Positions 10,765 through 22,500 of a stretch of 64,000 nt of DNA are shown here, one piece after another. Positions within the stretch are counted from its first letter, which is position 1, and every line of letters begins with the position of its first letter. The notes beneath the pieces were generated by a model. It searched no databases. It was not told the origin of the DNA and saw only the letters and a program-made list of their open reading frames with translations. Source of the stretch: Ensifer sp. LC163 (GTDB taxonomy: Bacteria; Pseudomonadota; Alphaproteobacteria; Rhizobiales; Rhizobiaceae). The stretch lies in contig NZ_MBSS01000045.1 in assembly GCF_001695855.1 (NCBI RefSeq), positions 241,811 through 305,810 on the forward strand, written 5' to 3'. The translations under genes and the position numbers were made by a program.

Positions 10765-11420
10765 CATCTGTGCTGCGCTCTCCCCTGGTGTTGCCCTTGG
10801 CGGCCGCGCTCGTCGCGACGACGCTCGCCGGCTACCTCATGATCCTACCCGGAAGCGAACTTCCGATCCATTGGGGCGTCGACGGTAAGCCGGATGGGTT
10901 CTGGCCGCGCGACCGTGCGCTACTGATGGCGCCAATCAGTGCAACGGTCGTTCTGGCGCTGGTGGCTTTCGCCGACCGCTTCGCACCCGGACGACAGGCC
11001 GGCCACCATGTCGCCGCCGCCGCGTCGACCGGCGTTCTTGCACTCTTTACGGCAATCCAGACCGTCATCGTGTTGATCGGCCTCGGGATCGACGTGTCGA
11101 TGGTCCGCGTCATCGCGTTCGCCATGGGTCTGCTTTCAGTCGTCATCGGCAATGTGATGCCGAAGTCGCAACCGAACGGTTTCGCTGGCCTCCGCCTGCC
11201 GTGGACACTCGCAGACTCGGCCAACTGGGCGGCAACGCATCGCCTAACCGGTAGGCTCATGCTGATATCCGGCATCATGCTGATGCTGGCGGCATTGGCA
11301 CTGACCGCCGGGCCATGGCTTGCAGCAATAGCGATCGCAGCGTTCGTGCTGCCATTCGTCGTCGGCAGCCTTTACAGCTACATCCTCTCACGCCGGCAAG
11401 GGCAGCCGTCACCTCGGTGA
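10761..11420 (+). CDS. SdpI-like integral membrane protein (DUF1648/SdpI)
   Basis: The protein has 219 residues and about six membrane segments. The DUF1648 region reads LPIHWGVDGKPDGFWPR, and the SdpI signature GNVMPKSQPNGFAGLRLPW is followed by WAATHRLTGRLM. SdpI confers immunity to the SdpC toxin and signals to SdpR in Bacillus; no toxin gene is seen nearby. The gene is translationally coupled to the repressor. It could instead respond to envelope stress. Confidence 0.85.
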   Translation: MTSVLRSPLVLPLAAALVATTLAGYLMILPGSELPIHWGVDGKPDGFWPRDRALLMAPISATVVLALVAFADRFAPGRQAGHHVAAAASTGVLALFTAIQTVIVLIGLGIDVSMVRVIAFAMGLLSVVIGNVMPKSQPNGFAGLRLPWTLADSANWAATHRLTGRLMLISGIMLMLAALALTAGPWLAAIAIAAFVLPFVVGSLYSYILSRRQGQPSPR

Positions 11421-11440
11421 CGGCGCGGCATATGAAGCCA

Positions 11441-11480
11441 AAACGAAAGCGGCCGGTCTCGAGGGACCGGCCGCAATTTT
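11441..11480. terminator. Bidirectional terminator between sdpI-like and pyrG
   Basis: A 10-bp perfect G+C-rich stem (11449-11458 with 11465-11474) is followed by AATTTT on the plus strand and TTTCGTTT on the minus strand. It lies between two convergent genes. Confidence 0.8.
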
Positions 11481-11498
11481 CAGAGCTGCGCTAACGGA

Positions 11499-13178
<1,680 letters not shown>

Positions 13179-13218
13179 CTATCCGAACTTTTCCGTCTTC
13201 GAAGGGAATCAGATTTCA

Positions 13219-13254
13219 CACAAAACAAAACCGGCGGATGGTGCCATCCGCCGG
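13219..13254 (-). terminator. Intrinsic terminator after secG
   Basis: An 11-bp stem (13231-13241 with 13244-13254) is followed on the minus strand by TTTTGTTTTGTG, 22 bp past the secG stop. Confidence 0.8.
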
Positions 13255-13276
13255 CGGGTTCTTCTGAATTGCGACC

Positions 13277-13747
13277 TTATTGGCCGCTGGGAACTTGCGA
13301 TCCCGTATTGCTGTTGGCGCCGCCTGCGGGCGTTTCCGTTGTCGTGGCACCGCCGGCCGGAGCTTCGCCTGTCGTGGCGGGAGCCGGCGCCGTGGCGCCG
13401 TTGCCTGTTGCCGGCTGCTGGGTTGCGCCACCGGCCGGAGCCGTGGTGTTGCCGCCGCCGAGCGAATCGAGGACGCCGCCACCCGAACTGGTGCCCGGAA
13501 TACGGTCGAGGATATCGGTCGCCTGCGGCTGATAACGGGCGAGAATGCCCATCGCCAGGGCCAGAACGAAGAAGAGTGCCGCGAGGATCGCCGTCGTGCG
13601 GGTCAGCGCATTGGCTGTGCCGCGCGCGGACATGAAGCCCGAACCGCCGCCGATGCCGAGGCCGCCACCTTCGGAACGCTGAATGAGAACGACGCCGATC
13701 AGGGCGACGACGACCATGAGATAGATGACGAGTAGTACGGTCTGCAT
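13277..13747 (-). CDS. secG: Protein-export membrane protein SecG
   Basis: SecG is the small subunit of the SecYEG translocon. The protein has 156 residues: two membrane segments (about 2-22 and 50-72) flank the cytoplasmic loop with LIQRSEGGGLGIGGG, the SecG hallmark. A long Ala/Pro/Gly/Thr-rich tail follows (about 90-156), common in rhizobial SecG. The ATG at 13747 gives MQTVLLVIYLMVV. It sits between tpiA and pyrG, a conserved rhizobial order. Confidence 0.92.
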   Translation of the reverse strand: MQTVLLVIYLMVVVALIGVVLIQRSEGGGLGIGGGSGFMSARGTANALTRTTAILAALFFVLALAMGILARYQPQATDILDRIPGTSSGGGVLDSLGGGNTTAPAGGATQQPATGNGATAPAPATTGEAPAGGATTTETPAGGANSNTGSQVPSGQ

Positions 13748-13881
13748 CAGCTTCCAGTCCTGCCCTTTGGGCAAACGAATCAAATCTTGCGCGGACTCGG
13801 GTTTTCCCGGGCGCAATTTTCGCGCCTCTTTATACCAACCTGCCCGCTATTCCAACCCCCTGTCCGGCCCGTGCCGGACAA

Positions 13882-14652
13882 TCAGGCCGTCAAATCTTCA
13901 TAAGCCCGGTAGATGGCGAGAAAGTCCTCCGCTTTCAAGCTCGCGCCACCGATCAGCGCTCCATCGACATTGGCAACGCCCATCAGTTCGCGCGCATTGG
14001 ACGGCTTGACCGAACCACCGTAGAGAATACGCATCTTGCCGCCGGCATCGGCAAAGCGCGACACCAGTTCCTTGCGCATGAACGCATGAGCCTCTTCGAC
14101 GTCCGCGGCCGTCGGCGTCAGACCCGTACCGATCGCCCAGACAGGCTCGTAGGCAATGACCGTGTTTTCCGCCGTGGCGCTGTCGGGCAAGCTTTCTGCG
14201 AGCTGACGCTTGAGCACGTCGAGCGTCTGGCCCGACTGACGCTCGTCACCGGTTTCGCCGATGCACACAATGGCGATCAGATCGGCAGCATGGGCGGCAT
14301 CCGTCTTGGCGCGCACCAGCCCGTCATGCTCTGCATGGTCCGTGCGGCGCTCGGAATGGCCGACGATCACATGCGTGCCGAAGCAATCGGCAATCATCTC
14401 GGCCGAAACTTCGCCGGTATGCGCGCCGGACTGTTTCTGGTGGCAATCCTGGGCGCCGATCATCAGGGGGCTGTCGTCGCAAAGCGCGGTCGCCACATAG
14501 AGCAGCGTCGCCGGTGGGCAGATCAGCGTTTCGACCTTGCCGGACAGATCGCCCTTGACCCCTTCGGCCATCGCCTTGATCTGATCGAGCGAGGCGCGCG
14601 TTCCGTTCATCTTCCAGTTTCCGGCGACGAGCGGGCGGATGTCAGGCGTCAT
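13882..14652 (-). CDS. tpiA: Triosephosphate isomerase
   Basis: Triosephosphate isomerase interconverts dihydroxyacetone phosphate and glyceraldehyde-3-phosphate. The protein is 256 residues. Active-site landmarks are the lysine in AGNWKMNG, the histidine in VIVGHSERR, the catalytic glutamate in [13 protein letters not shown], and the phosphate loop ILYGGSVKP. The start has GGAGGAAATTTC immediately before the ATG, a strong ribosome-binding site. Confidence 0.96.
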   Translation of the reverse strand: MTPDIRPLVAGNWKMNGTRASLDQIKAMAEGVKGDLSGKVETLICPPATLLYVATALCDDSPLMIGAQDCHQKQSGAHTGEVSAEMIADCFGTHVIVGHSERRTDHAEHDGLVRAKTDAAHAADLIAIVCIGETGDERQSGQTLDVLKRQLAESLPDSATAENTVIAYEPVWAIGTGLTPTAADVEEAHAFMRKELVSRFADAGGKMRILYGGSVKPSNARELMGVANVDGALIGGASLKAEDFLAIYRAYEDLTA

Positions 14653-14782
14653 GAAATTTCCTCCGGGTCAGGACCTTTTTCTCCGGAAAGCGGCCTAGCA
14701 AATGCTGCCGGCAAAGGAAAGCATCCGTCGCGGAATATTCCGGCAGGACCAGGACGATCGGCCCTGCCGGCGGTCTCTCGCC

Positions 14783-16102
14783 TCAGGAGGCGCGAGCCAT
14801 GTGGATCACCGCAAAGGGCAAGCCCTCGTCGTCAGTCTCCTGTCGGCCGGTCTCAACGAAACCGCGACGGCGATAGAATTCGACAGCACTCGGATTGTCG
14901 GCATAAACGCTGACCTCGAGACGACCGAGCCGCGTCGCCGCGTGCTCGATCAGCCCGCGGCCGACGCCGGCGCCATGGATATCGGGATCGACGAACAGGC
15001 CGCCGACAAAATTGCCGATCAGGCCGATGAAACCGGCCGGGCGGCCATCGACCTCGGCGACCCAATTGTCGGCCATCGGCAGGTACTTGTCGCGAACCAT
15101 CTGCAACTGGGTGAGCAGGCGCTCCTCGCCGAGGAAGGGATGTCCGATACGCGAGGCGGACAGCCAGATTTCCGCCAGCCGGTCGCGATCCTCGGCACGG
15201 TAGGGCCGGATCACCGTTTCGCGCCGTGACCCTGCCGGTGCGGCCGTTATCGTCTTCGGTTTTTCTGCCGCGATCGCATACATCAGGGGAATACTCGGCA
15301 TGGCTTCGGGTGGCAGCATCCGCCCGCCGCCGGAATCGCGCATCCGCTCAAAGCCGGCCCAGCCGTTGGCATAGGGATATTCCTTCAGGCATTCGATCCT
15401 GAGACCGGCATCGATCAACGCCTGGACGACGTCAGCGATACCCCAGTTGAACTCGAACGAGGGGTGCGGATTGCGGAAATCCACGACGCCCTGTTCGTAG
15501 CCATCCGGCGCCAACCCCGTCCCGGACGCAGCGACATAGTCGCTAATGCCCGCTTCGCAGACCGGCTCTCTCGGCGCGTAGTCGTAACGCGGCGACCACT
15601 TATCATCGAAAACCATCGCAAACGGGTGGAACTCGACGAAGGCGAACCGGCCGCCGGGCTTCAGTACGGAAGTGATACCTCGAGCCCAAGGGCCGAGGTC
15701 GGACAGCCAGCAAATCGTGCCATAGGAAGAAAAAACCCGATCGAACGTCAGACCGCGCACTCTTGCGTCGTCAAACCAGTGGAAAAGATCGGCGCGCTCG
15801 AAAGTCGTGGCAATGCCGCTTTCGCTCGAAAGCCGCTTGGCAAAGGCGATCGCCTCGTCGGAAATATCGACGCCGGTCACCTTGGCGCCGAGGCGGGCGA
15901 GGCTCAGGCTGTCCTGCCCGGAGTTGCATTGCAGATGCAGCAGATCGAGGCCGGTCAAGTCGCCGAGCAGCTCGATCTCTTCGGGATAGAGCGTCGAACC
16001 GCCGTTGCGGAAGAACGCCGCTTGATCGCCCTTGTGGCTGTTGTGCGCGACGGTCGCCGCGTTCCATAAGAGCCGATTGGCCTCGTGCAGGTCGTTTTGC
16101 AT
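14783..16102 (-). CDS. Fusion of a SAM methyltransferase and a GNAT acetyltransferase
   Basis: This single 439-residue reading frame holds two domains. Residues 1 to about 285 form a class I methyltransferase: LLHLQCNSGQDSLSLARLGA is motif I, VTGVDISDEAIAFAK the ribose acid, and LKPGGRFAFVEFHPF a later motif. Residues about 295-439 form a GNAT acetyltransferase beginning ETVIRPYRAEDRDRLAEIW, with the acetyl-CoA loop GAGVGRGLIEHA. No stop separates them; the linker KPKTITAAPAGSRR is short and Ala/Pro-rich. The ATG at 16102 is preceded by GAGAGAGAC. Substrates are unknown. A recent stop loss cannot be excluded. Confidence 0.82.
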   Translation of the reverse strand: MQNDLHEANRLLWNAATVAHNSHKGDQAAFFRNGGSTLYPEEIELLGDLTGLDLLHLQCNSGQDSLSLARLGAKVTGVDISDEAIAFAKRLSSESGIATTFERADLFHWFDDARVRGLTFDRVFSSYGTICWLSDLGPWARGITSVLKPGGRFAFVEFHPFAMVFDDKWSPRYDYAPREPVCEAGISDYVAASGTGLAPDGYEQGVVDFRNPHPSFEFNWGIADVVQALIDAGLRIECLKEYPYANGWAGFERMRDSGGGRMLPPEAMPSIPLMYAIAAEKPKTITAAPAGSRRETVIRPYRAEDRDRLAEIWLSASRIGHPFLGEERLLTQLQMVRDKYLPMADNWVAEVDGRPAGFIGLIGNFVGGLFVDPDIHGAGVGRGLIEHAATRLGRLEVSVYADNPSAVEFYRRRGFVETGRQETDDEGLPFAVIHMARAS

Positions 16103-16161
16103 GTCTCTCTCGTCAAATATTCTGGGCGACGCCGGGTCGAGTGGCGCCAATGATCTCTCTT

Positions 16162-16704
16162 TCAGGCCGCAAACTTGAGCACAACCTCCGGTTCTTCGCC
16201 ATGGCTGTCGCCTGTTGGAACAAAGCCCAATCCCTTGTAGAAACCTTCGGGGCTCGCCTCGCCCATGCCGTAGCTGGTGTGTGGCTCGCGGATGCCGCGT
16301 GCCTTGAGGTCGCGTACGACAAGTTCGATCGCCTTCTTGCCGACGCCCTTTCCCTGAAACGGGCGAGCGATCATGAAGCGCCAGAGGTAGACGCCAGGGC
16401 AATCGACCCCGTCGTCCGCGAGCGGCTGGCGTAGCGAAAGCGTCCACTCCCGCACGAGTTTCGAAACGGCGATGCTTTCGCGGTGACGACCGACATCGTG
16501 GAGCGCGGCGCCGTAACCACCCCTGACCCAATAATAAAGATCTTCGCCCTCAAAGTTCGCATCCGCCAGTTGCGCCGCCAGCCGCCATTGCTCGAGCGAT
16601 TCCGCGAACCTATGCTCGGCCCCCAGCGCGATGCCGGCGTTGGCATGCTTCAACACCACGTTTTCAAGTGGGATCAACTCGTATGTCGAGCTATTCTTGG
16701 TCAT
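16162..16704 (-). CDS. Hybrid protein: TPR-like N-terminus joined to a truncated GNAT domain
   Basis: The protein has 180 residues. Residues 1 to about 97 look like a helical, TPR-type protein (ANAGIALGAEHRFAESLEQW, then YGAALHDVGRHRESIAVSKL). From about residue 103 the sequence becomes the C-terminal half of a spermidine/diamine-type GNAT (YLWRFMIARPFQGKGVGKKA, then EASPEGFYKGLGFVPTG). The first half of the GNAT fold is missing, although its acetyl-CoA loop is kept. This suggests a deletion joined two genes. It may be non-functional as an acetyltransferase. Confidence 0.65.
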   Translation of the reverse strand: MTKNSSTYELIPLENVVLKHANAGIALGAEHRFAESLEQWRLAAQLADANFEGEDLYYWVRGGYGAALHDVGRHRESIAVSKLVREWTLSLRQPLADDGVDCPGVYLWRFMIARPFQGKGVGKKAIELVVRDLKARGIREPHTSYGMGEASPEGFYKGLGFVPTGDSHGEEPEVVLKFAA

Positions 16705-16914
16705 GACGAATGTTCCGCATTAAGTTGGTGCAACCACTCGGGCCAGCCAGTCGACTGCCCTGTGTCGAGCAAATGAGATATCCTTTCGCCGCATCAACAT
16801 GATCGGCCTGCAAATTTACGGTATCGTCGGAGAATAAAAGGCGGGCCCAGTGGGTCTTATCCGCGCGACAAGGGCGAAATCGAGGATTTCATCCGAACGC
16901 CGCAGGAGCTTGCC

Positions 16915-17529
16915 ATGCTGCAAAACAGCAAGTCTGCATTCGGCTGGGTGACGATCATCCTTCACTGGCTGATCGCTGTGTTGATCCTTGGCCTCCTGGC
17001 GCTCGGCTTTGTCATGCGCAGACTCCCACTGGATCCGAGCCTGCAATTCTCGCTCTACCAATGGCACAAGTCCTTCGGCTTTACGGTGCTCGCCCTCGCC
17101 GCGCTGCGCGCCGCCTGGCATGTGCTTGACAAGCAACCACAGGCGCCAGCCGGCCTTTCCCCGCTCGAACGACGCGCAGCCCGAGCCACGCATGCAATCC
17201 TGATCGGCCTCACCATCGCAGTGCCCCTCGCCGGTTGGGCAGTCGCGTCGACCTCGACGCTGAACATTCCAAGCTTCTATTTCGACTGGTTCGTCATCCC
17301 TCATTTGCCGATGGCGAAAACAGAAGCGGCCGAGAGCTTCTGGGCGTCGACCCACTCCATCCTCGCCTACGCGACATTGGGTCTTCTCGTGCTCCACGCG
17401 ATGGCTGCGCTCTACCACCATCTGGTCCGTCGCGACGAGGTTCTGGTCCGCATGCTGTCTACGCGACCGCAGCGGCGCCGCGAGCTCGAAAAGAGCAAGA
17501 GCAGTCAGGTCATTGCCAAGAGGAAATGA
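16915..17529 (+). CDS. Cytochrome b561 family protein
   Basis: This di-haem cytochrome b561 has 204 residues and four membrane segments. Candidate haem-ligand histidines lie in ILHWLIAV, WHKSFGF, THSILAYA and LLVLHAMAALYHH. Such proteins move electrons between the quinone pool and periplasmic partners. AGGAGCTTGCC precedes the ATG. A YceI gene starts 3 bp after its stop; this pairing is common and suggests joint work in periplasmic quinone or lipid handling. Confidence 0.88.
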   Translation: MLQNSKSAFGWVTIILHWLIAVLILGLLALGFVMRRLPLDPSLQFSLYQWHKSFGFTVLALAALRAAWHVLDKQPQAPAGLSPLERRAARATHAILIGLTIAVPLAGWAVASTSTLNIPSFYFDWFVIPHLPMAKTEAAESFWASTHSILAYATLGLLVLHAMAALYHHLVRRDEVLVRMLSTRPQRRRELEKSKSSQVIAKRK

Positions 17530-17532
17530 ACC

Positions 17533-18135
17533 ATGATGAAGCAGAAATCGAAGGCATCACCCGTCGCATCGGCACTCTGCGCCATGCTAGCTGCGACATT
17601 CGGGCCAAGTGCCACAGCGGCCAGCGCGCCGCAACTCTCGGACGCCGCCGGCAGCTACGGCATCACCGCCGCGTCACGCGTCCATTTCTCCGTCGCGCAG
17701 GTCGGTGGTGGCGGCATCGTCGGCGACTTCGGCAAGTTCTCCGGCAATTTCCGCATCGATGGCAATAACATCGCCCGCTCGTCGGTCGACTTCACGCTCT
17801 ATCCGGAAAGTGTCGAGACGGGAGAAAGGCGCGTCGAAGACTTCCTGAAGTCGAGCGCCGTCTTCGACAGCGCGACCTACCGCACGGTCACCTTCCGCTC
17901 GACCAGCATCACGCAGACCGGCCCCGACACGGCCGCCGTCGAAGGCACGCTGACCGCACGCGGCAAAGCCCGAAAGGAACGGTTCTCGGTAAAGCTGATG
18001 GATTGGAACAACCGGTCGATCTCATTCAAGATCCGCGGCAGCATCTTTCGCTCGCCCTACGGCATGGACGTCGGCACGCCGATCTACTCCAATGTCGTCG
18101 AATTCGACATGAACATAAAAGGGCAGAAGCGTTAA
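17533..18135 (+). CDS. YceI family periplasmic protein
   Basis: The protein has 200 residues. A signal peptide ends near ATAASA (about residue 32). The mature lipocalin-like YceI fold shows YGITAASRVHFSVAQVGGGG, SVETGERRVEDFLKS and the final FRSPYGMDVG near a beta-rich end. YceI proteins bind isoprenoid or quinone-like lipids in the periplasm. It is co-transcribed with the b561 gene just upstream. Confidence 0.9.
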   Translation: MMKQKSKASPVASALCAMLAATFGPSATAASAPQLSDAAGSYGITAASRVHFSVAQVGGGGIVGDFGKFSGNFRIDGNNIARSSVDFTLYPESVETGERRVEDFLKSSAVFDSATYRTVTFRSTSITQTGPDTAAVEGTLTARGKARKERFSVKLMDWNNRSISFKIRGSIFRSPYGMDVGTPIYSNVVEFDMNIKGQKR

Positions 18136-18170
18136 GCCCTCCTGCCCTCCGAGACATTTTTGGGCTTCCT

Positions 18171-19625
<1,455 letters not shown>

Positions 19626-19636
19626 TGTCATTCCCC

Positions 19637-20647
19637 TCACTCGGCCGGCACGGCGGCGGCGTCTTGTATCGCGGCGCCGGACTTCTTGGCCCGATACTCG
19701 TCATAGGCAGCAATCAGCATGTCGCCATCGTTGAACTCCGGCCGCCAGCCGAGCTGATGCTTCAGCTTGCCCGTCTCGCGTACGCATAGTTCGTCGGCAA
19801 TCAGGTATTGCTCCGGATCCATGATCGGCTTGTTGATCAGGTCGAACAGCGCCAGCGTCTGTTTCACTGCGAAGGCAGGCGTCGGCAGTAGGAAGGACTT
19901 CGAGCCGGCGTGCTTGATCAGGTTACCGAGAAGCTCACGCACGGAAGGAGGACTGTCCGAGCCGAGATTGTAGGCCTCGTTGGGCACGCCGCCCTTCCAG
20001 GCAAGCCGTGCCGCTTCAGCGCAATCGAACACCGAGATGAACTGGTACGGCACCTTGCCCGACCCGATCATCGGCACCGGCAGGTTCATGTCGATCAGCT
20101 TGAACAGCTTTTCGAGAATGCCGAGGCGTCCGGGGCCGATAATCAGGCGCGGGCGGAAGATCGAGATGCTCATGCCCTGCTTGCGCCATTGCACGGCCAG
20201 TTGTTCGGTCGCCCACTTCGATTTCCCGTATTCGCCGAGCGGCTTTGCCGGATGATCCTCGGTCTGCGGCGACTGCACCGTGTGGCCGTAGATCATGTCG
20301 GTGGTGAACTGCACGAGGCGCGAAGCGTTCGCTGCCCCCATGGCCTTCATGATGTTCTCGGCACCGTAGTAGTTGACCGGCCAGAAGAAATCCCAACGCT
20401 TCGAACGGATCTGCAACGGCGACAGCATCTTGGCCGCCATGTTGTAGATCATGTCGTCCGGGCCGATACCGACCTTCAGCACTTCGCTCATCTGCGTGAC
20501 GTCGCAATGGACGAAACGGGCGCGATTGTAGTGCGACAGGTCGGACTTGACGATATCGGCGACCACGACTTCTTCGCCATCCTGGACAAGGCGCTGCGCC
20601 AGATGCCGGCCGACAAAACCATCGCCCCCAAAGATAATGTGCTTCAT
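19637..20647 (-). CDS. Extended short-chain dehydrogenase / NAD-dependent sugar epimerase
   Basis: This extended SDR has 336 residues. The NAD-binding loop is GGDGFVGRHLAQRL at the N-terminus, and a YxxxK pair appears in YGKSKWATEQLA. The C-terminal half (PSVRELLGNLIKHAG) is typical of UDP-sugar epimerases. It overlaps the flippase-like gene by ATGA. In mycobacteria, the enzyme that reduces the 2'-keto sugar (DprE2) is a shorter classical SDR; this one belongs to a different branch, so it may reduce or epimerise a related intermediate. Confidence 0.85.
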   Translation of the reverse strand: MKHIIFGGDGFVGRHLAQRLVQDGEEVVVADIVKSDLSHYNRARFVHCDVTQMSEVLKVGIGPDDMIYNMAAKMLSPLQIRSKRWDFFWPVNYYGAENIMKAMGAANASRLVQFTTDMIYGHTVQSPQTEDHPAKPLGEYGKSKWATEQLAVQWRKQGMSISIFRPRLIIGPGRLGILEKLFKLIDMNLPVPMIGSGKVPYQFISVFDCAEAARLAWKGGVPNEAYNLGSDSPPSVRELLGNLIKHAGSKSFLLPTPAFAVKQTLALFDLINKPIMDPEQYLIADELCVRETGKLKHQLGWRPEFNDGDMLIAAYDEYRAKKSGAAIQDAAAVPAE

Positions 20648-21084
20648 GACTTGCTCCCGAAGTCTGCTGTTCTTGCACCAGCCGCATCGACCGGCTTCTC
20701 GTCGCTATGGGATGACATGCCCGACTGGGCGATCAGGACCGTTCCGGCGCAAATGAGCGCAATGCCGGCGATGCGCCAGGCATTGAGGTCCTCGCGGAAG
20801 ACGAAGTAGGCGAAGATCGCAACCGCCACATAAGCCAGACTCAGGAACGGATAGGCGAAGGAAAGCTCTACCTTCGACAGCACGTAGAGATGCGATGCCA
20901 TGGAGATGACGAAGGTCACCAGACCGGCAAAGACCCATGGATTGAAAACAATCTGGAACAGGCGGACGATGGCGGTCTCTGCCGTCATAGAGATCGGCCC
21001 GAGCGACATCATGCCCTGCTTCAGCATCAACTGCGCGGCCGCATTGGTCAGCACAGTGAAGAGAATGAATGGAATATATTTCAT
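20644..21084 (-). CDS. Small DMT/EamA-type membrane protein, flippase-like
   Basis: The protein has 146 residues and four membrane segments (about 3-21, 46-66, 74-94, 101-120), the half-size DMT layout of SMR and ArnE/ArnF proteins. ArnE/ArnF moves an undecaprenyl-phosphate-linked aminosugar across the membrane. Placed between genes for making a polyprenyl-phosphate sugar, it is a good candidate for the flippase of that lipid. The function is inferred from size and neighbours. The AMASHLYVLSKVELSFAYPF-like region is typical of the family. Confidence 0.78.
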   Translation of the reverse strand: MKYIPFILFTVLTNAAAQLMLKQGMMSLGPISMTAETAIVRLFQIVFNPWVFAGLVTFVISMASHLYVLSKVELSFAYPFLSLAYVAVAIFAYFVFREDLNAWRIAGIALICAGTVLIAQSGMSSHSDEKPVDAAGARTADFGSKS

Positions 21085-21177
21085 GGTTTTACTCCCAGTC
21101 CCGGGAATGTACTTACACGCGAGAGACGCATATTCAGTGAAGTTCGCGTATTTAATTTAATAAAATTGTCTGCATTC

Positions 21178-22500
21178 TCATTTTGGCAAAGCCAGCGCCG
21201 TGCGGCGCCAGAAGTTCGACGTCAACGCCGGATCGCGGAGCGCCTCGAGGGATCGCCAGGAAGCGAAAGACTTTTCAAAGACTTGCGGGCTCATGCGCGC
21301 GTCCTTGTAAGGATTTACCGCGCCTCCGGCCTCGACAACGATCGCGTCGAGGCGGTCCAGCAGCTTTACTGTCCGTTCACCCTGATTGGCGAAGTCGAGC
21401 GTCAAAGTAAAACCGGGCCGCGGAAACGACAGAAGACCGCGCGAGGCGACGTTCCCGAAGCGCTTCAAGACGGTCAGGAAGGACGCGTGTCCGGCACTGC
21501 GCGCAGTCTCCATCAGCGTCGCGGTGATTTCCCGCGCATTCTCCGAGGGATAGACGCTTTGGTGCTGATAGAGCCCTTTGGGACCATAGAGCCTGTTCCA
21601 CGCGCCGATGGCGTCGAGCGGGTAGAAATAGGAAGTCCACGGCACCGTTGAAACGGTTTCCCCCGGTTTCTCCTTGCGGAAATAGTACTCGTTGAAGGCC
21701 TTGAGCGTCGCGGAATTGAGAAGGTTGAAAGGTGGCGAGAACGGCACCGAGAGCTTCATGCCCTTCGGCATGTCGGGAAACTCGCAGGAGCCATCGGCAT
21801 GATCGCCGGCCAACAGAACGCCGCGGCCCATGCGCCGTCCCGTCGCAAGCTGGTCGATCCAGGCGACGGAATATTCGTGTTCCTCATCAACGCGGTCGAC
21901 CAGTCCGAAATATTCGTCGAGATTATCGAAGCGGATCGCGTGCTGCTGCACATGCGGCGACGGCACTTTGCTGAGCCTAAGGCTGATGGTCAGGATCAGG
22001 CCGGTCAGCCCCATTCCGCCGATCGTGGCTGAAAACAGCTCCGGATTCTCGACGGAAGTGCAGGTCAGGCGCTCGCCATCGGAACGCAACAACGTAAAGC
22101 CGGACACATGATTGCCGAAGGTGCCGCGCGTATGATGGTTCTTGCCGTGAACATCGTTGGCAAGCGCACCGCCCACGGTGACAAAGGCCGTACCTGGCGT
22201 CACCGGCAGAAAGAAACGGTGCGGAATGGCGCGGACCAGGACGTCGCGGAGCGTGACACCTGCCTCGCAGGTCATCACGCCGGTGCCCGGGTCGAATGCG
22301 AGGATGCGAGCGTGACGGCGATTGTCGATCAGCAGGCCGCCGTCGTTGTGGCAGCTGTCGCCGTAGCTGCGACCATTGCCGAAAGGCAGGAAGGCATCGG
22401 GCTCCATCGAGCCGAGGCGATCCTCGTAGTCGTCAGGCGAAATGCCCTGCCGCGGCCGGCGGTCGAGTCGGCCCCAGCTATCGTAATCTTGCGTGCTCAT
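21178..22500 (-). CDS. DprE1-like FAD-dependent oxidase of a polyprenyl-phosphoryl pentose
   Basis: The protein has 440 residues of the FAD_binding_4/ALO type. The FAD loops GNGRSYGDSCHNDGG and TVGGALANDVHGKNHH closely match mycobacterial DprE1, which oxidises decaprenyl-phosphoryl-ribose at C2'. The C-terminal TVLKRFGNVASRGLLSFPRP and KDARMSPQVF also follow DprE1. The ATG at 22500 overlaps the stop of the UbiA gene (ATGA). Position and motifs together make a lipid-linked ribose the likely substrate; the exact lipid is unknown. Confidence 0.86.
   Translation of the reverse strand: MSTQDYDSWGRLDRRPRQGISPDDYEDRLGSMEPDAFLPFGNGRSYGDSCHNDGGLLIDNRRHARILAFDPGTGVMTCEAGVTLRDVLVRAIPHRFFLPVTPGTAFVTVGGALANDVHGKNHHTRGTFGNHVSGFTLLRSDGERLTCTSVENPELFSATIGGMGLTGLILTISLRLSKVPSPHVQQHAIRFDNLDEYFGLVDRVDEEHEYSVAWIDQLATGRRMGRGVLLAGDHADGSCEFPDMPKGMKLSVPFSPPFNLLNSATLKAFNEYYFRKEKPGETVSTVPWTSYFYPLDAIGAWNRLYGPKGLYQHQSVYPSENAREITATLMETARSAGHASFLTVLKRFGNVASRGLLSFPRPGFTLTLDFANQGERTVKLLDRLDAIVVEAGGAVNPYKDARMSPQVFEKSFASWRSLEALRDPALTSNFWRRTALALPK

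Noticed and set aside
13277..13480. Low-complexity Ala/Pro/Gly-coding stretch as a possible repeat array or CRISPR
   Set aside because: It encodes the variable tail of SecG; no regular spacer-repeat pattern exists, and no CRISPR was seen anywhere in the window.
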